Both the position numbers and the translations under genes were made by a program. From the NCBI GenBank assembly GCA_013792005.1, contig VMSU01000206.1, positions 1 through 45,601 on the forward strand: a stretch of 45,601 nucleotides of DNA, read 5' to 3'. The notes beneath the pieces were generated by a model. That model saw only the letters and a program-made list of their open reading frames with translations, was not told the origin of the DNA and searched no databases. Position 1 is the first letter of the stretch. Each line of letters begins with the position of its first letter. This DNA comes from Desulfobulbaceae bacterium. Its GTDB lineage: Bacteria; Desulfobacterota; Desulfobulbia; Desulfobulbales; VMSU01. Positions 15,531 through 24,408 of this stretch are shown piece after piece.

Positions 15531-17777
15531 CTACCTCTTGCGGTATGGAGCCAGGGCGTCCAACTGATCCCGGTCGGCATAGCCCAGTTTTTTTGCGCGA
15601 TCAGCAAACTCCACCGCCCGATCATAATCCTTAGTGCGCAGAAACAGCCGGGAGAGGGCAAGATAACCCGGCCCGAAGTCGGGATTGGCGGCCACGGCTC
15701 GCTGAAAGGCATCAAGAGCCTCTCTGTCCCGGCCCAACTCACCATAGAGCGTCCCTAAGGCATAGTGCGGAATTTCATTATCAGGACTCAAGACTCCCGC
15801 CTGCTGATACATCTGAATCGCCTCAGCATATCCCTCTGCTGAGGACAAGAGATAACCCAGATTAATATAGGCCTCAACCAGCCCGGGATCATGAGCCACT
15901 GCCTGACGAAAAGCCGCAATCGCCGCCGGGGTCTGCCCCAGTATTTTATAAGCCACCCCCATATTGGCATGGGCCTCGGCGAATTCCGGATTGACCTTCA
16001 CTGCCTTGCGGTAATAGTCAATCGCCTCTAGAAGTCTCCCTTCCTCAGCGTAGATAAGTCCAATGTCATTGGCCAACTCGACATTATTCGGCCGAAGCGC
16101 CAAGGCCTGCCGGTAGCTGGCAACCGCGTCTTCCGCTTTGCCAAGCACTCGGTAGAGGTTACCAAGGTTGGCATGAACCTCGGCGAATTCAGGATCAAGG
16201 GCCAATGCTTTTTGATAATAGCTGAACGCCTCGTCATAACGCTTAAGCCCCTTATAGATCACCGCAATATTGTTACACACCAAGGGATAGTTAGGTTTGA
16301 TCAAGAGCGCCTTTTTATAGGATTCAATCGCCTTATCCTTCTGGCCCAAGCGGTCATAAATCATCCCCAGATTATTATAGGCCTTAAAGGAGTTGGGCTT
16401 CAAGGCAAGCGCCCGTTCATAGTGCGCAATTGCCGTATCCATCTGCCCGTTCTCAAAATACCACAGACCAAGATTATGAAAAGCCAGCCAACTTCGAGGA
16501 TTGACCGACAGGGCATAGGTATTGAAAACGAAGGAATCCCGCCAGTGACGGGTCTGGGCAGCGCTGATCACTGCAAAGGTTATCAAGATGATAATAAAGG
16601 GGGCGATCACGACCCAACGGCCAGGCCACCGGCAGAGCGCCCATCCGCAAAACACGGCTGGCCCGATCATGGCAAGATAGCAATAACGGTCGGCGACCGT
16701 CGACATATCCTGAAAGGTAAACGAGAGAAAACCCAAAACTGGCGCCAAGACGACGACAAAAATCCCGACGGCCGCCCACACCCAAGCGTTACGACACCGC
16801 CAAAGCAGTATCCCCGCCAGCAGATACGGAGCAAGCCCGGTAAGGTACACCCAAGGGGTATCACCAAGAACCAACTCGGGAGTGCGACCATAGTCAGGCC
16901 CTAGCCGGAAAGGAAACAAAAATTTGCCAAGGTAAAAGGACAGGGTATCCCCTGCCACCAGAAACCGCTGTCCCAAGGTAGGCAAAAAAACCTGCTGAAT
17001 GTCTGGTTGCGCCCCCTTGGTCACCAGCGCCACCGGCGCCACCAGGACCAGCCAGGGAATCAGTTCCCGAACGACCACCCGCCAAGGCCTTGCCATCAGC
17101 ACAATCGCGATAATCCCAGCCACCAGCGGCAACACCACCGCTGAGGGCATGGTCAGCATGGCGGACACAAAACACCCAAAAGACGCCAAATAGAACAGTA
17201 ACCACTGGCCAGAGCTGGAAGACGCCCCTGTTTCACGTTCATTGCCATGCAGCACATACAACAACAACGTCATCAGTGAAAAAAACCCATACAGCACTGC
17301 CTTAAATCCTGTGACCCACGCCACTGATTCCACCTGCAACGGATGGAGGGCAAAGAGAAGCGCTCCTCCCACGGCAGGCCAATACGATTTAACCACCACC
17401 CGTAACAGACTGAAAAGGACGACCGTATTGGCCGCATGAACTAGAAGGTTTGCGGCATGAAACAGCTGAGGGTTAAAGATCCTGTCGTGGCTCCCGGGCA
17501 AAAAAGAGGAGATCTTGGTCAGCAGCGCCCAGACAGTATAGGTGAGTGGGATATAGAGACCCTCAAAAGGCTTCTGCCAAAAACGCAGCAGATTTGAGGC
17601 AGAGATGTTGCTGAGCAGGGGGTTCTCATACACATTGAGATTGTCATCATAATCAAGAAACTCAAAACCGACAACTCGGCCATAAACCACAGCAACAACG
17701 AGGACAAGCGCCCCCGCAGTCCATACCCACCGCCAACGCCCCGAGCACCGAGCCATTCTCGACCGGGCAGCGCTCAC
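15531..17777 (-). CDS. TMTC-like GT-C membrane protein with 9 TPRs
   Basis: Predicted 748-residue inner-membrane GT-C protein. EFLDYDDNLNVYENP places DD at 44-45. The second family motif reads HPLQVESVAWVTGFKAVL, with Ala where the paralogues have Asp. About ten membrane helices are followed by nine TPRs (WLAFHNLGLWYFENGQ... LALSRLFLRTKD). The open frame extends to 17858, but a GTG at 17777 overlaps the upstream stop as GTGA and has AGGGGAG in front, so I chose it. It is the middle gene of a coupled series with 17774-19657 and 13443-15524. The substituted residue may reduce catalysis or change specificity. Confidence 0.85.
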   Translation of the reverse strand: MSAARSRMARCSGRWRWVWTAGALVLVVAVVYGRVVGFEFLDYDDNLNVYENPLLSNISASNLLRFWQKPFEGLYIPLTYTVWALLTKISSFLPGSHDRIFNPQLFHAANLLVHAANTVVLFSLLRVVVKSYWPAVGGALLFALHPLQVESVAWVTGFKAVLYGFFSLMTLLLYVLHGNERETGASSSSGQWLLFYLASFGCFVSAMLTMPSAVVLPLVAGIIAIVLMARPWRVVVRELIPWLVLVAPVALVTKGAQPDIQQVFLPTLGQRFLVAGDTLSFYLGKFLFPFRLGPDYGRTPELVLGDTPWVYLTGLAPYLLAGILLWRCRNAWVWAAVGIFVVVLAPVLGFLSFTFQDMSTVADRYCYLAMIGPAVFCGWALCRWPGRWVVIAPFIIILITFAVISAAQTRHWRDSFVFNTYALSVNPRSWLAFHNLGLWYFENGQMDTAIAHYERALALKPNSFKAYNNLGMIYDRLGQKDKAIESYKKALLIKPNYPLVCNNIAVIYKGLKRYDEAFSYYQKALALDPEFAEVHANLGNLYRVLGKAEDAVASYRQALALRPNNVELANDIGLIYAEEGRLLEAIDYYRKAVKVNPEFAEAHANMGVAYKILGQTPAAIAAFRQAVAHDPGLVEAYINLGYLLSSAEGYAEAIQMYQQAGVLSPDNEIPHYALGTLYGELGRDREALDAFQRAVAANPDFGPGYLALSRLFLRTKDYDRAVEFADRAKKLGYADRDQLDALAPYRKR

Positions 17778-19657
17778 CGGACTCCCCTCTGAGCCTGTCT
17801 GTCGTACAGTGCAGCCACGCCATAGGCCAGGGCAAAAAGAGGCACGGCTAGCAAACAAATAAGATTAACTCGATCAGCCACTGCCTGCCAACGCGACAGC
17901 TTATAGGGAAAGGGATGAAAGCTGATAAACTGTTGCGCCTCGGACTTCTCAGCAACGCGAAAATGATCACCAGGCACACATCCGTTCTCATCAGGATAGA
18001 GGTAACAGGCAGGATTTTTTACATTAAGTTCCCCATCATACTCTAACAGAGTCGGCCCCGGCCTGATCCCTTTAAAAGGCAGAAACTCCAATCGAAACCC
18101 AAACATCGGCTCATAGCACAAAATCTGGGACTCGCCATGGATCAGGGCATCATTCCGAGCCTGGGTCAACGCCGGCTGACCTGCCTCATCCAAGCTCGCG
18201 ACCTGGGCGGCAATCACAGGAGGAGTTCCCTTTATCCGCGTCTGCCAGTAGGCTGAAACCACCGGCGCCGGATCATAGGGTTGATCATCATAGTAGGCGG
18301 TATCGGCGAAAAGAGTCTGAGCCACCACCCAAACAAGTGTTGCCCCCACCACCAAGGGAGCAATTCGCATAAGAAAAGGACTCTTCTCCACCGCCAGCGC
18401 CGCCAAAATCACCACACAGGGGATATAGATAATAATCCACCGAAAAAAATTACTTAAATTTCTGACCAAGGGGACCGTCTTCAATATCTGGTTCCATTCC
18501 GGCGAATAATAGTTCAAAGCCAGAGGAACGGCAAGAAGAGAGAGACAGAGCGCCAGATACGGCAACTGCCGAAGACCGACAACCGTAGCGAACACCCTCC
18601 GCCACCCGCCATTAAGCACCAACCCCAAGGCAATCAGCACAAAGGGGGCAATGGTCAAACCAAACTCAAATTCGTGGCGGCCAAGGGTCCATTGCGAATT
18701 GGCAATCATCGACTCGCTATCGACATGGACACCACCCACCGACAGCACCTGGAAAATAAAGGAAATAAGTTTCCCCACCCCCTCGACACCAGGCAGCAGA
18801 TAGGAATCACGCGGGAAATTGCCCAGAAACGACAACGAGGCCACAAGCTTTGACGCTGACAGCCCTAAAGCAACGGCGCCAGCAGAGACAAATCTGAACA
18901 CAAATCCCAAGCAATCGACATTGCCGCCAGGGGTCAAACGGGCAAGCCCGGCAATGATGACCACCGCGATCAACGAGGGCACAATAAGTTGCGCCATGCC
19001 GGACATGAAGGCATAGCTGAGCATAAGGGCAGCGCATAGTGTATTCCGGGCCATGCGCCACCACCCCCACCCGGATGCAAAAGATCCGCGCTGCAGCAGA
19101 CACCAGGCAATCCCCGGAGTCAGCATAAAGGCGTGAAACTCCAAGTGTCCCACCACAACCCGCCAGGCATACAGACCATTAAACAAAAACAGTCCCCCGC
19201 CCAGAAGGGCGGCCCAACTGCCAACAGCAAACACCCGACGCAGCAGGAGATAGAATCCCCAAAATCCAAGAGCTGCGAACAGCGCCAAGGTCAGACGGAC
19301 CCCGGTCAGAGGATCCGCCAGGAAGGTAAACCACTGCGCCGTCGAGACATAGAAGGTGGCCGGATTGGCCATCAGCGGCATACCACCGCAGAATGAGGGG
19401 GTAAACCAAGGCAGGGACAGCAGGCCGTTGTTGAGAAACCAGTAATAACCATCGAGCAGCAGCGGCAGATTGTACTGGTAATCGTGGCCAAGTTTCCCTT
19501 GAGCATTGGGGAAGAATTGACTAAAGATGAGATAATGGATAACGATCAGCAACCAGCCGACCGCCACAGGCACCATATTTCTGAGTGTTATAATTTGTCG
19601 CGCCATAATTGATTTAAGGTAATCGTTCACCAGAAGCGTTGAACGTGCAGATTTCAC
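17774..19657 (-). CDS. GT-C-like polytopic membrane protein
   Basis: Predicted 627-residue membrane protein with about 12 hydrophobic segments and no TPRs. The first periplasmic loop contains GKLGHDYQYNLPLLLDGYYW and LLSLPWFTPSFCGGMP, resembling GT-C/YfhO-like proteins in which an early Asp is catalytic. A larger soluble portion lies near the C terminus (about 490-600), followed by a last helix. The start is uncertain: GTG 19657 gives the full frame, while ATG 19606 gives 610 residues beginning MARQIITL; neither has a good ribosome-binding site. Its stop overlaps the next TMTC gene as GTGA. It is divergent from the GT2 gene across an inverted-repeat element. Probably another lipid-sugar-dependent transferase. 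Confidence 0.72.
   Translation of the reverse strand: MKSARSTLLVNDYLKSIMARQIITLRNMVPVAVGWLLIVIHYLIFSQFFPNAQGKLGHDYQYNLPLLLDGYYWFLNNGLLSLPWFTPSFCGGMPLMANPATFYVSTAQWFTFLADPLTGVRLTLALFAALGFWGFYLLLRRVFAVGSWAALLGGGLFLFNGLYAWRVVVGHLEFHAFMLTPGIAWCLLQRGSFASGWGWWRMARNTLCAALMLSYAFMSGMAQLIVPSLIAVVIIAGLARLTPGGNVDCLGFVFRFVSAGAVALGLSASKLVASLSFLGNFPRDSYLLPGVEGVGKLISFIFQVLSVGGVHVDSESMIANSQWTLGRHEFEFGLTIAPFVLIALGLVLNGGWRRVFATVVGLRQLPYLALCLSLLAVPLALNYYSPEWNQILKTVPLVRNLSNFFRWIIIYIPCVVILAALAVEKSPFLMRIAPLVVGATLVWVVAQTLFADTAYYDDQPYDPAPVVSAYWQTRIKGTPPVIAAQVASLDEAGQPALTQARNDALIHGESQILCYEPMFGFRLEFLPFKGIRPGPTLLEYDGELNVKNPACYLYPDENGCVPGDHFRVAEKSEAQQFISFHPFPYKLSRWQAVADRVNLICLLAVPLFALAYGVAALYDRQAQRGVR
17782..17788 (-). 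promoter_or_regulatory. Ribosome-binding site deciding a GTG start
   Basis: AGGGGAG on the minus strand lies 4 bases before GTG 17777, within the end of the upstream gene. It selects the coupled GTG start over the earlier frame opening at 17858 and the later ATG at 17756. Confidence 0.65.
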
Positions 19658-19663
19658 CGGACT

Positions 19664-19801
19664 GTAAACGTCTACCGGGTGCCCCAGATGCGCGATTTAT
19701 ATTGACCCGCTTCGTCGGTCAATAAAGCGGTCTGCGAAGTGTGCTAGTTGCACATGAGCAGGCCGATGACAAAGCAGATGGGGTGCCCGGTAAACGTTTA
19801 C
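19664..19801. repeat. 138-bp inverted-repeat element
   Basis: Arms of 28 bp at 19664-19691 (GTAAACGTCTACCGGGTGCC...) and 19774-19801 (...GGTGCCCGGTAAACGTTTAC) are inverted repeats with about three mismatches. Inside are a perfect 7-bp hairpin, ATTGACC/GGTCAAT at 19701-19723, and GTGC/GCAC at about 19741-19753. No coding capacity. It lies exactly between two divergent genes and ends 15 bp before the GT2 start, so it occupies the promoter or leader region. It differs in sequence from the GTAACT repeat family. Confidence 0.75.
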
Positions 19802-19816
19802 TATTTAAGAGACAGC

Positions 19817-20599
19817 ATGCCGGAACTAATGGATACCCCTGAACTTTTGGCCAGTATAATATTACCCACCTATAATGAAAAGGGTAATATCGAAAAACTG
19901 ATCCCGGCGCTAAGCGCTGTCTTGCCCTGGCCTGTGGAGTTTATCGTCGTTGACGACAACTCGCCCGACGGCACCGCCCAGGCGATCAGAGAGATCATAC
20001 CCACCGTCGCCAATATCAGACTGATCGTCCGGACTGAGGAACGGGGTCTGGTCAGCGCTATCCAGCGGGGCATTGACGAGAGCCAAGGCCGAATCGTGGT
20101 CTGGATGGACTGCGACTTCTCACTGCCGCCAACAACTGTGCCGCAATTAATCACCCATGTCCTTGACCACAACGCAGATGCTGCCATCGGCAGCCGCTAT
20201 ATCCCTGGCGGCGCCGATGAACTTTACGGCCACAAAGGGCCAATCGTGGTCATCCAAAAGTGCGCCACCCATGGCTTGAACTGGCTCACCACCCTCCTCA
20301 TGCAAACCCACTTTCATGACTGGACCAGCGGATTCATCGCCATCCGAAGCGAGGTGATCAAAGGCATCCCTCTCCATGGCGACTATGGAGAGTACTTCAT
20401 CATGCTGATGGCAGAGCTGATCCGTGACAACTACCGCTGGGTCGAAGTCCCTTACCAGAATATCCCCCGAACTATAGGCCAGTCAAAGACGGCCGAGACC
20501 TTCCTCGGCCTGATGGGACGCGGCAGCCAATACCTCCGCCACATCTTCAAGGCCCGAGCGCTAAAAAATAGCGCTCCATCTCGGCGAACCAGGCCGTAG
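19817..20599 (+). CDS. Dpm1-like GT2 polyprenyl-phosphate sugar synthase
   Basis: Predicted 260-residue GT2 enzyme resembling dolichyl-phosphate mannose synthase. Visible motifs are ILPTYNEKGNIEKL, VVDDNSPDGT (nucleotide binding), VWMDCDFS (DxD, metal) and GSRYIPGG. The family's R-x3-GxSK element appears as RTIGQSKT. No C-terminal membrane helices are present, as in soluble Dpm1. It would load a sugar, plausibly mannose, onto a polyprenyl phosphate at the inner face of the membrane. I chose ATG 19817; ATG 19829 is also possible, and the longer frame from 19748 runs through the inverted-repeat element and is unlikely. A TMTC-like gene follows after 7 bases, so enzyme and user of the lipid-linked sugar appear co-transcribed. 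Confidence 0.87.
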   Translation: MPELMDTPELLASIILPTYNEKGNIEKLIPALSAVLPWPVEFIVVDDNSPDGTAQAIREIIPTVANIRLIVRTEERGLVSAIQRGIDESQGRIVVWMDCDFSLPPTTVPQLITHVLDHNADAAIGSRYIPGGADELYGHKGPIVVIQKCATHGLNWLTTLLMQTHFHDWTSGFIAIRSEVIKGIPLHGDYGEYFIMLMAELIRDNYRWVEVPYQNIPRTIGQSKTAETFLGLMGRGSQYLRHIFKARALKNSAPSRRTRP

Positions 20600-20606
20600 C
20601 CTGACC

Positions 20607-22709
20607 GTGCTCCGCCACCTCACCATGCGCGACAACCGACTCCTTCTGCCTCTGGTCATCCTCGTCACGATCATGGTCTTTCTGCCGGTATGCGGTCACG
20701 AGTTTCTCGGCTACGACGACACGATCAACATCACCGAAAACACGTATCTCGAACATCTGTCCGTCGACAACATCCTCCACTTCTGGAAAGAACCCTTTCT
20801 CAAGCTCTACATCCCACTGACCTACACCCTGTGGTCCGCCCAAGCGTTTATCTCACGGCTTATCGACGGCGGCCCAGGACACCCCCTCAATCCACATCTC
20901 TTTCACTCGATCAATGTCCTGCTCCACAGCGCCACCACAGCCCTGGTCTTTCTCCTTCTCCGCCGATTACAAACTGTCCCCTGGGCAGCAGCGGCTGGGG
21001 CTCTGCTCTTCGCCATTCATCCAGTGCAGGTGGCTCCGGTGGCCTGGGCCACGGGATTAAAAGATCTGCTTTCCGGCTTCTGGTCGGTCATGGCCCTGTG
21101 GCAGTATACTCTGAGCGTCCAACACACCGAATCCCTACCCAAATCACGGTGGCGCTACTCTCTGGCCCTGATTTCATTTATCTTAGCAATGCTGTCCAAG
21201 CCCAACGCCGTAATCGTCCCCCTTCTTGCCGCAACAATCGGCTTCTTCGAGTTAGGACAGAGTCGCAAACGCCTGATCATAACTCTTTCTCCGTGGCTCC
21301 TTTGCCCCCTTCCTATTATCCTGATGACCCGGCAATCCCAACCGGTAACCGATCCCGATCTCCTGGCTCCCCTGTGGCAGCGATTTCTGGTGGCCGGGGA
21401 CGCGATTACTTTCTATCTCACCAAACTGGCGCTGCCGATCAATTTCGGCCCGGATTACGGGCGTACCTTTGAAGTGATTCTCGCTCAGCCAGCAATCTAT
21501 ATCACCGCCCTACTGCCCTACCTCTTGATTGCTTACCTGATCTGGAAACGACCCCAACCACTATTCACCTCCACCGGACTCTTCATCATCGCCCTGCTGC
21601 CGGTTTTAGGCTTCATCCCCTTCAATTTTCAGCAATTCTCAACCGTTGCTTGCCGCTATCTCTACCTCTCCATGCTCGGCCCGGCCTTCGCCGCATCCCA
21701 GATACTCACCCGATTCTCCGACACCAGAGCCAAGGGAATTACCCTTGCCGCCTTAGTCATCCTGGCCGGCGACACGATAATCCAGGCACGATATTGGCGA
21801 GACCCCCTGACCTTCAATCAACACGCTGTCACAATTAATCCCGACAGCTGGTTCTTCCACAACAACCTTGGCAACGCCTATCACGCCATTCACGAAACAG
21901 AAAAAGCCATTGAGAGCCTCAATAAATCAATCGCCCTCAAGCCGGAATACGAACTTCCCATTATTAACCTCGCCGTCGTCCACAAAGAGACCGGCAATAA
22001 AGAAAAGGCCATTGCCTACTATCTCAAGGCCCTCTCCATGAATCCCAACCTCCCCAATGCCCATAACGATCTCGCCATGGTCTACTACGATCTGGGCCAG
22101 CCGACAAAAGCCATTGCCCACTTAGAAAAATCACTGGCGCTCCGACCTGATTACGACAAGGCCTATGCCAACTTAGGCATTGTCTACAACAGCATCAACA
22201 ACCCCGATGCCGCTCTTGGCGCCTATCAACGAGCGGTGAAAATCAATCCCCGTTTCACCGAGGCATATATCAACTTAGGCGCCTTGAACAAGACTCTGGG
22301 AAACCTGGATGCGGCAATCACCTGCTTCCAAAAGGCCATTGCCCTGATGCCCAACCGCCCAGAAGCCTACAACAACCTTGGTCTCCTTTACCTGGAAACC
22401 GACCAAAACCATAAAGCGATACCCCTGTTCACCACGGCAACCGAGACCGGAGAAAAAAGCCCCATCCCATGGCACAACCTGGGAAAGGCCCTGCTGGCCA
22501 GTGGCCGCAACGACGACGCCATTACCGCACTCCGCCAAGCCATAACAATTGACCAGGGGTTCGCTCCTGCGTATAATACTTTATCAACGGCCTATCTCTC
22601 CACAGGGCGCTATCACCCCGCAGTTAAGGCTGCCGATCAGGCCAAGACCTTAGGCCTCTCCGACCCTGAGCAGATGCGGGCCGTTGAGCCCTATCGTTTA
22701 TCGCCATAG
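20607..22709 (+). CDS. TMTC-like GT-C membrane protein with 8 TPRs
   Basis: Predicted 700-residue inner-membrane GT-C protein. GHEFLGYDDTINITEN has DD at 37-38, and HPVQVAPVAWATGLKDLL is the second family motif, with AP replacing ES. About ten membrane segments are followed by eight TPRs (FHNNLGNAYHAIHE... NTLSTAYLSTGR). The start is GTG 20607, or ATG 20625. It begins 7 bp after the Dpm1-like GT2 gene, the best operon evidence in the window for a lipid-phosphate sugar donor feeding a TMTC-type transferase. A small CCCCTCAAGGGG hairpin follows at about 22741-22752. Acceptor proteins are unknown. Confidence 0.85.
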   Translation: MLRHLTMRDNRLLLPLVILVTIMVFLPVCGHEFLGYDDTINITENTYLEHLSVDNILHFWKEPFLKLYIPLTYTLWSAQAFISRLIDGGPGHPLNPHLFHSINVLLHSATTALVFLLLRRLQTVPWAAAAGALLFAIHPVQVAPVAWATGLKDLLSGFWSVMALWQYTLSVQHTESLPKSRWRYSLALISFILAMLSKPNAVIVPLLAATIGFFELGQSRKRLIITLSPWLLCPLPIILMTRQSQPVTDPDLLAPLWQRFLVAGDAITFYLTKLALPINFGPDYGRTFEVILAQPAIYITALLPYLLIAYLIWKRPQPLFTSTGLFIIALLPVLGFIPFNFQQFSTVACRYLYLSMLGPAFAASQILTRFSDTRAKGITLAALVILAGDTIIQARYWRDPLTFNQHAVTINPDSWFFHNNLGNAYHAIHETEKAIESLNKSIALKPEYELPIINLAVVHKETGNKEKAIAYYLKALSMNPNLPNAHNDLAMVYYDLGQPTKAIAHLEKSLALRPDYDKAYANLGIVYNSINNPDAALGAYQRAVKINPRFTEAYINLGALNKTLGNLDAAITCFQKAIALMPNRPEAYNNLGLLYLETDQNHKAIPLFTTATETGEKSPIPWHNLGKALLASGRNDDAITALRQAITIDQGFAPAYNTLSTAYLSTGRYHPAVKAADQAKTLGLSDPEQMRAVEPYRLSP

Positions 22710-22814
22710 CCCCCCAAAGCCACATGTGTGTTGGATGACACCCCTCAAGGGGGTACTGAGAAGAGCGGCCAAACTACAGCCTAACCCAACTTACGACGAC
22801 ATCCGGAAATATCA

Positions 22815-23285
22815 ATGATCCAGCCAACAACCCAAACTCTGTCCCCTCACCAAATTACCCACGAGGGACAGCTGTTAGCCATGATCATTCCCCATACCTA
22901 CACTCAACCAGGAGTAAACTTTTTCACCCCGAACACCTTTTCCCAGCAACTCGCCTACATGAATCACCCAGAGGGCCATACCATTGCAGCTCACTCCCAT
23001 AATCCACTACCCAGAAAAGTCACACTCACCCAGGAGGTGCTGATCCTCCGCAAGGGGCGATTGCGGGTGGATTTTTATGACACCGCCCAGACCTATCTAA
23101 AAAGCGTCGTCCTTGAAGCGGGTGACATCATTCTTCTTGCCGCTGGCGGCCATGGATTTCAGGTGCTGGAAGAGGTGGAGATGATTGAAGTCAAGCAGGG
23201 GCCATTCTCCGGCATAGACGACAAACGCCGCTTTCCCGGGGTGTTGCCTGATCAAGTCCAGATTATCCACTGGCCAACAAACTAA
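22815..23285 (+). CDS. Cupin-fold protein
   Basis: Predicted 156-residue protein with a single cupin barrel. The first cupin motif is visible around HTIAAHSHNP...LTQEVLILRKG and the second around GDIILLAAGGHGFQVLE, giving His and Glu ligands for a metal. The size and gene context resemble cupins found in O-antigen and surface-polysaccharide clusters (sugar isomerases or epimerases and relatives), but I cannot assign a reaction. It is followed after 13 bp by a DegT-type aminotransferase and then a methyltransferase, so it probably acts in the same sugar-modification route. Weak GGA ribosome-binding site; separated by 105 bp from the TMTC gene before it. Confidence 0.78.
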   Translation: MIQPTTQTLSPHQITHEGQLLAMIIPHTYTQPGVNFFTPNTFSQQLAYMNHPEGHTIAAHSHNPLPRKVTLTQEVLILRKGRLRVDFYDTAQTYLKSVVLEAGDIILLAAGGHGFQVLEEVEMIEVKQGPFSGIDDKRRFPGVLPDQVQIIHWPTN

Positions 23286-23298
23286 AGGACCAGACCTG

Positions 23299-24408
23299 AT
23301 GCAGATCCCGGTCAACGAACCGCTGTTAAACGGCAACGAGAAACGCTATCTCAGCGAGTGTATCGACTCGGGCTGGATCTCCAGCGAAGGCCCCTTTGTT
23401 GCCCGATTTGAAAAAGAGTTTGCCGCAACAGTCAGCCGGCGACACGGAATCGCCACCGCAAACGGGTCCGGCGCCCTCGACGTGGCAATTGCGGCCCTCG
23501 GCCTTGGTCCGGGGGACGAGGTAATCATGCCGTCCTTCACCATCATCTCCTGTGCCCAGGCCATCGTCAGACAAGGAGCAACCCCGGTGCTGGTGGACTG
23601 CGACCAAGCCAACTGGAACATGGATGCCGACCAGATTGAAGCCAAGATCACCCCACGGACCAGGGCCATCATGGCAGTGCACATCTACGGCCTTACCTCC
23701 GCCATGGAAAAGATTCTCGACCTCGCCAACCGATACCATCTGAAGATCATCGAAGATGCGGCCCAGGCCATCGGCCAGCACCACAACGGCCAACCGTGCG
23801 GTAGCTTCGGCGACCTCAGCATTGTCAGTTTTTACCCCAACAAACACATCACCACCGGCGAAGGTGGCATGGTCCTCACCGACAATCAGGAACTGGCCGA
23901 CCGTTGCCGCGCCCTGATCAATCTCTGTTTTCAGCCACAGAAACGATTCGTGCATAAGGAGTTAGGCTGGAATTACCGAATGACCAACCTCCAGGCCGCA
24001 GTCGGTTGCGCCCAGCTTGAACAATTGAGCCGCCACGTTGCCCGAAAACGGGAGATTGGCCATCTATATAACACCTTACTTTGCGATTGCCCCGTGCAAA
24101 GGCCCCTGCCCTCAGCACACGGCACTGAGAATATCTATTGGGTCTACGGACTTGTGCTACCAGACGATGCGCCGCTGTCTGCCACCAAGGCCATGAGCCG
24201 ACTTTCGACCAAGGGCATTGGCACTAGGCCATTCTTCTGGCCGATGCACCAGCAACCGGTGTTTCTGCAGATGGGTCTCTTCCAGGATCATCACCTCCCG
24301 GTATCGGAACGACTGGCCCGTCAAGGGCTTTATCTACCCAGTGGCTTGGCCATCACCGACACCCAAATTCAATATGTCGCAGATGAGGTAAAACGCATCC
24401 TCCAATGA
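23299..24408 (+). CDS. DegT/DnrJ/EryC1/StrS sugar aminotransferase
   Basis: Predicted 369-residue PLP-dependent aminotransferase of the nucleotide-sugar class. Full-length for the family. The PLP lysine is K182 in FYPNKHITTGEGG. An EDAAQAIG motif and the TANGSGALDVA segment near the start are also typical. These enzymes convert a keto sugar nucleotide to an amino sugar using glutamate. AAAGGA precedes the ATG. It lies between the cupin and the methyltransferase, whose start overlaps its stop, so the three form a cassette. The regiochemistry (C3 or C4) cannot be told from sequence here. A role in making a decorated amino sugar for the glycosylation machinery is inferred. Confidence 0.92.
   Translation: MQIPVNEPLLNGNEKRYLSECIDSGWISSEGPFVARFEKEFAATVSRRHGIATANGSGALDVAIAALGLGPGDEVIMPSFTIISCAQAIVRQGATPVLVDCDQANWNMDADQIEAKITPRTRAIMAVHIYGLTSAMEKILDLANRYHLKIIEDAAQAIGQHHNGQPCGSFGDLSIVSFYPNKHITTGEGGMVLTDNQELADRCRALINLCFQPQKRFVHKELGWNYRMTNLQAAVGCAQLEQLSRHVARKREIGHLYNTLLCDCPVQRPLPSAHGTENIYWVYGLVLPDDAPLSATKAMSRLSTKGIGTRPFFWPMHQQPVFLQMGLFQDHHLPVSERLARQGLYLPSGLAITDTQIQYVADEVKRILQ

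Noticed and set aside
16173-16904. 243-codon open frame on the plus strand opposite a TMTC gene
   Set aside because: Antisense shadow of TPR-coding sequence; no credible start and no recognisable domain.
20690-21472. 260-codon open frame in another frame of the TMTC gene
   Set aside because: Shadow of the real gene; the product is Pro/Ser/Arg-rich without any domain, whereas the TMTC frame has membrane helices and family motifs.
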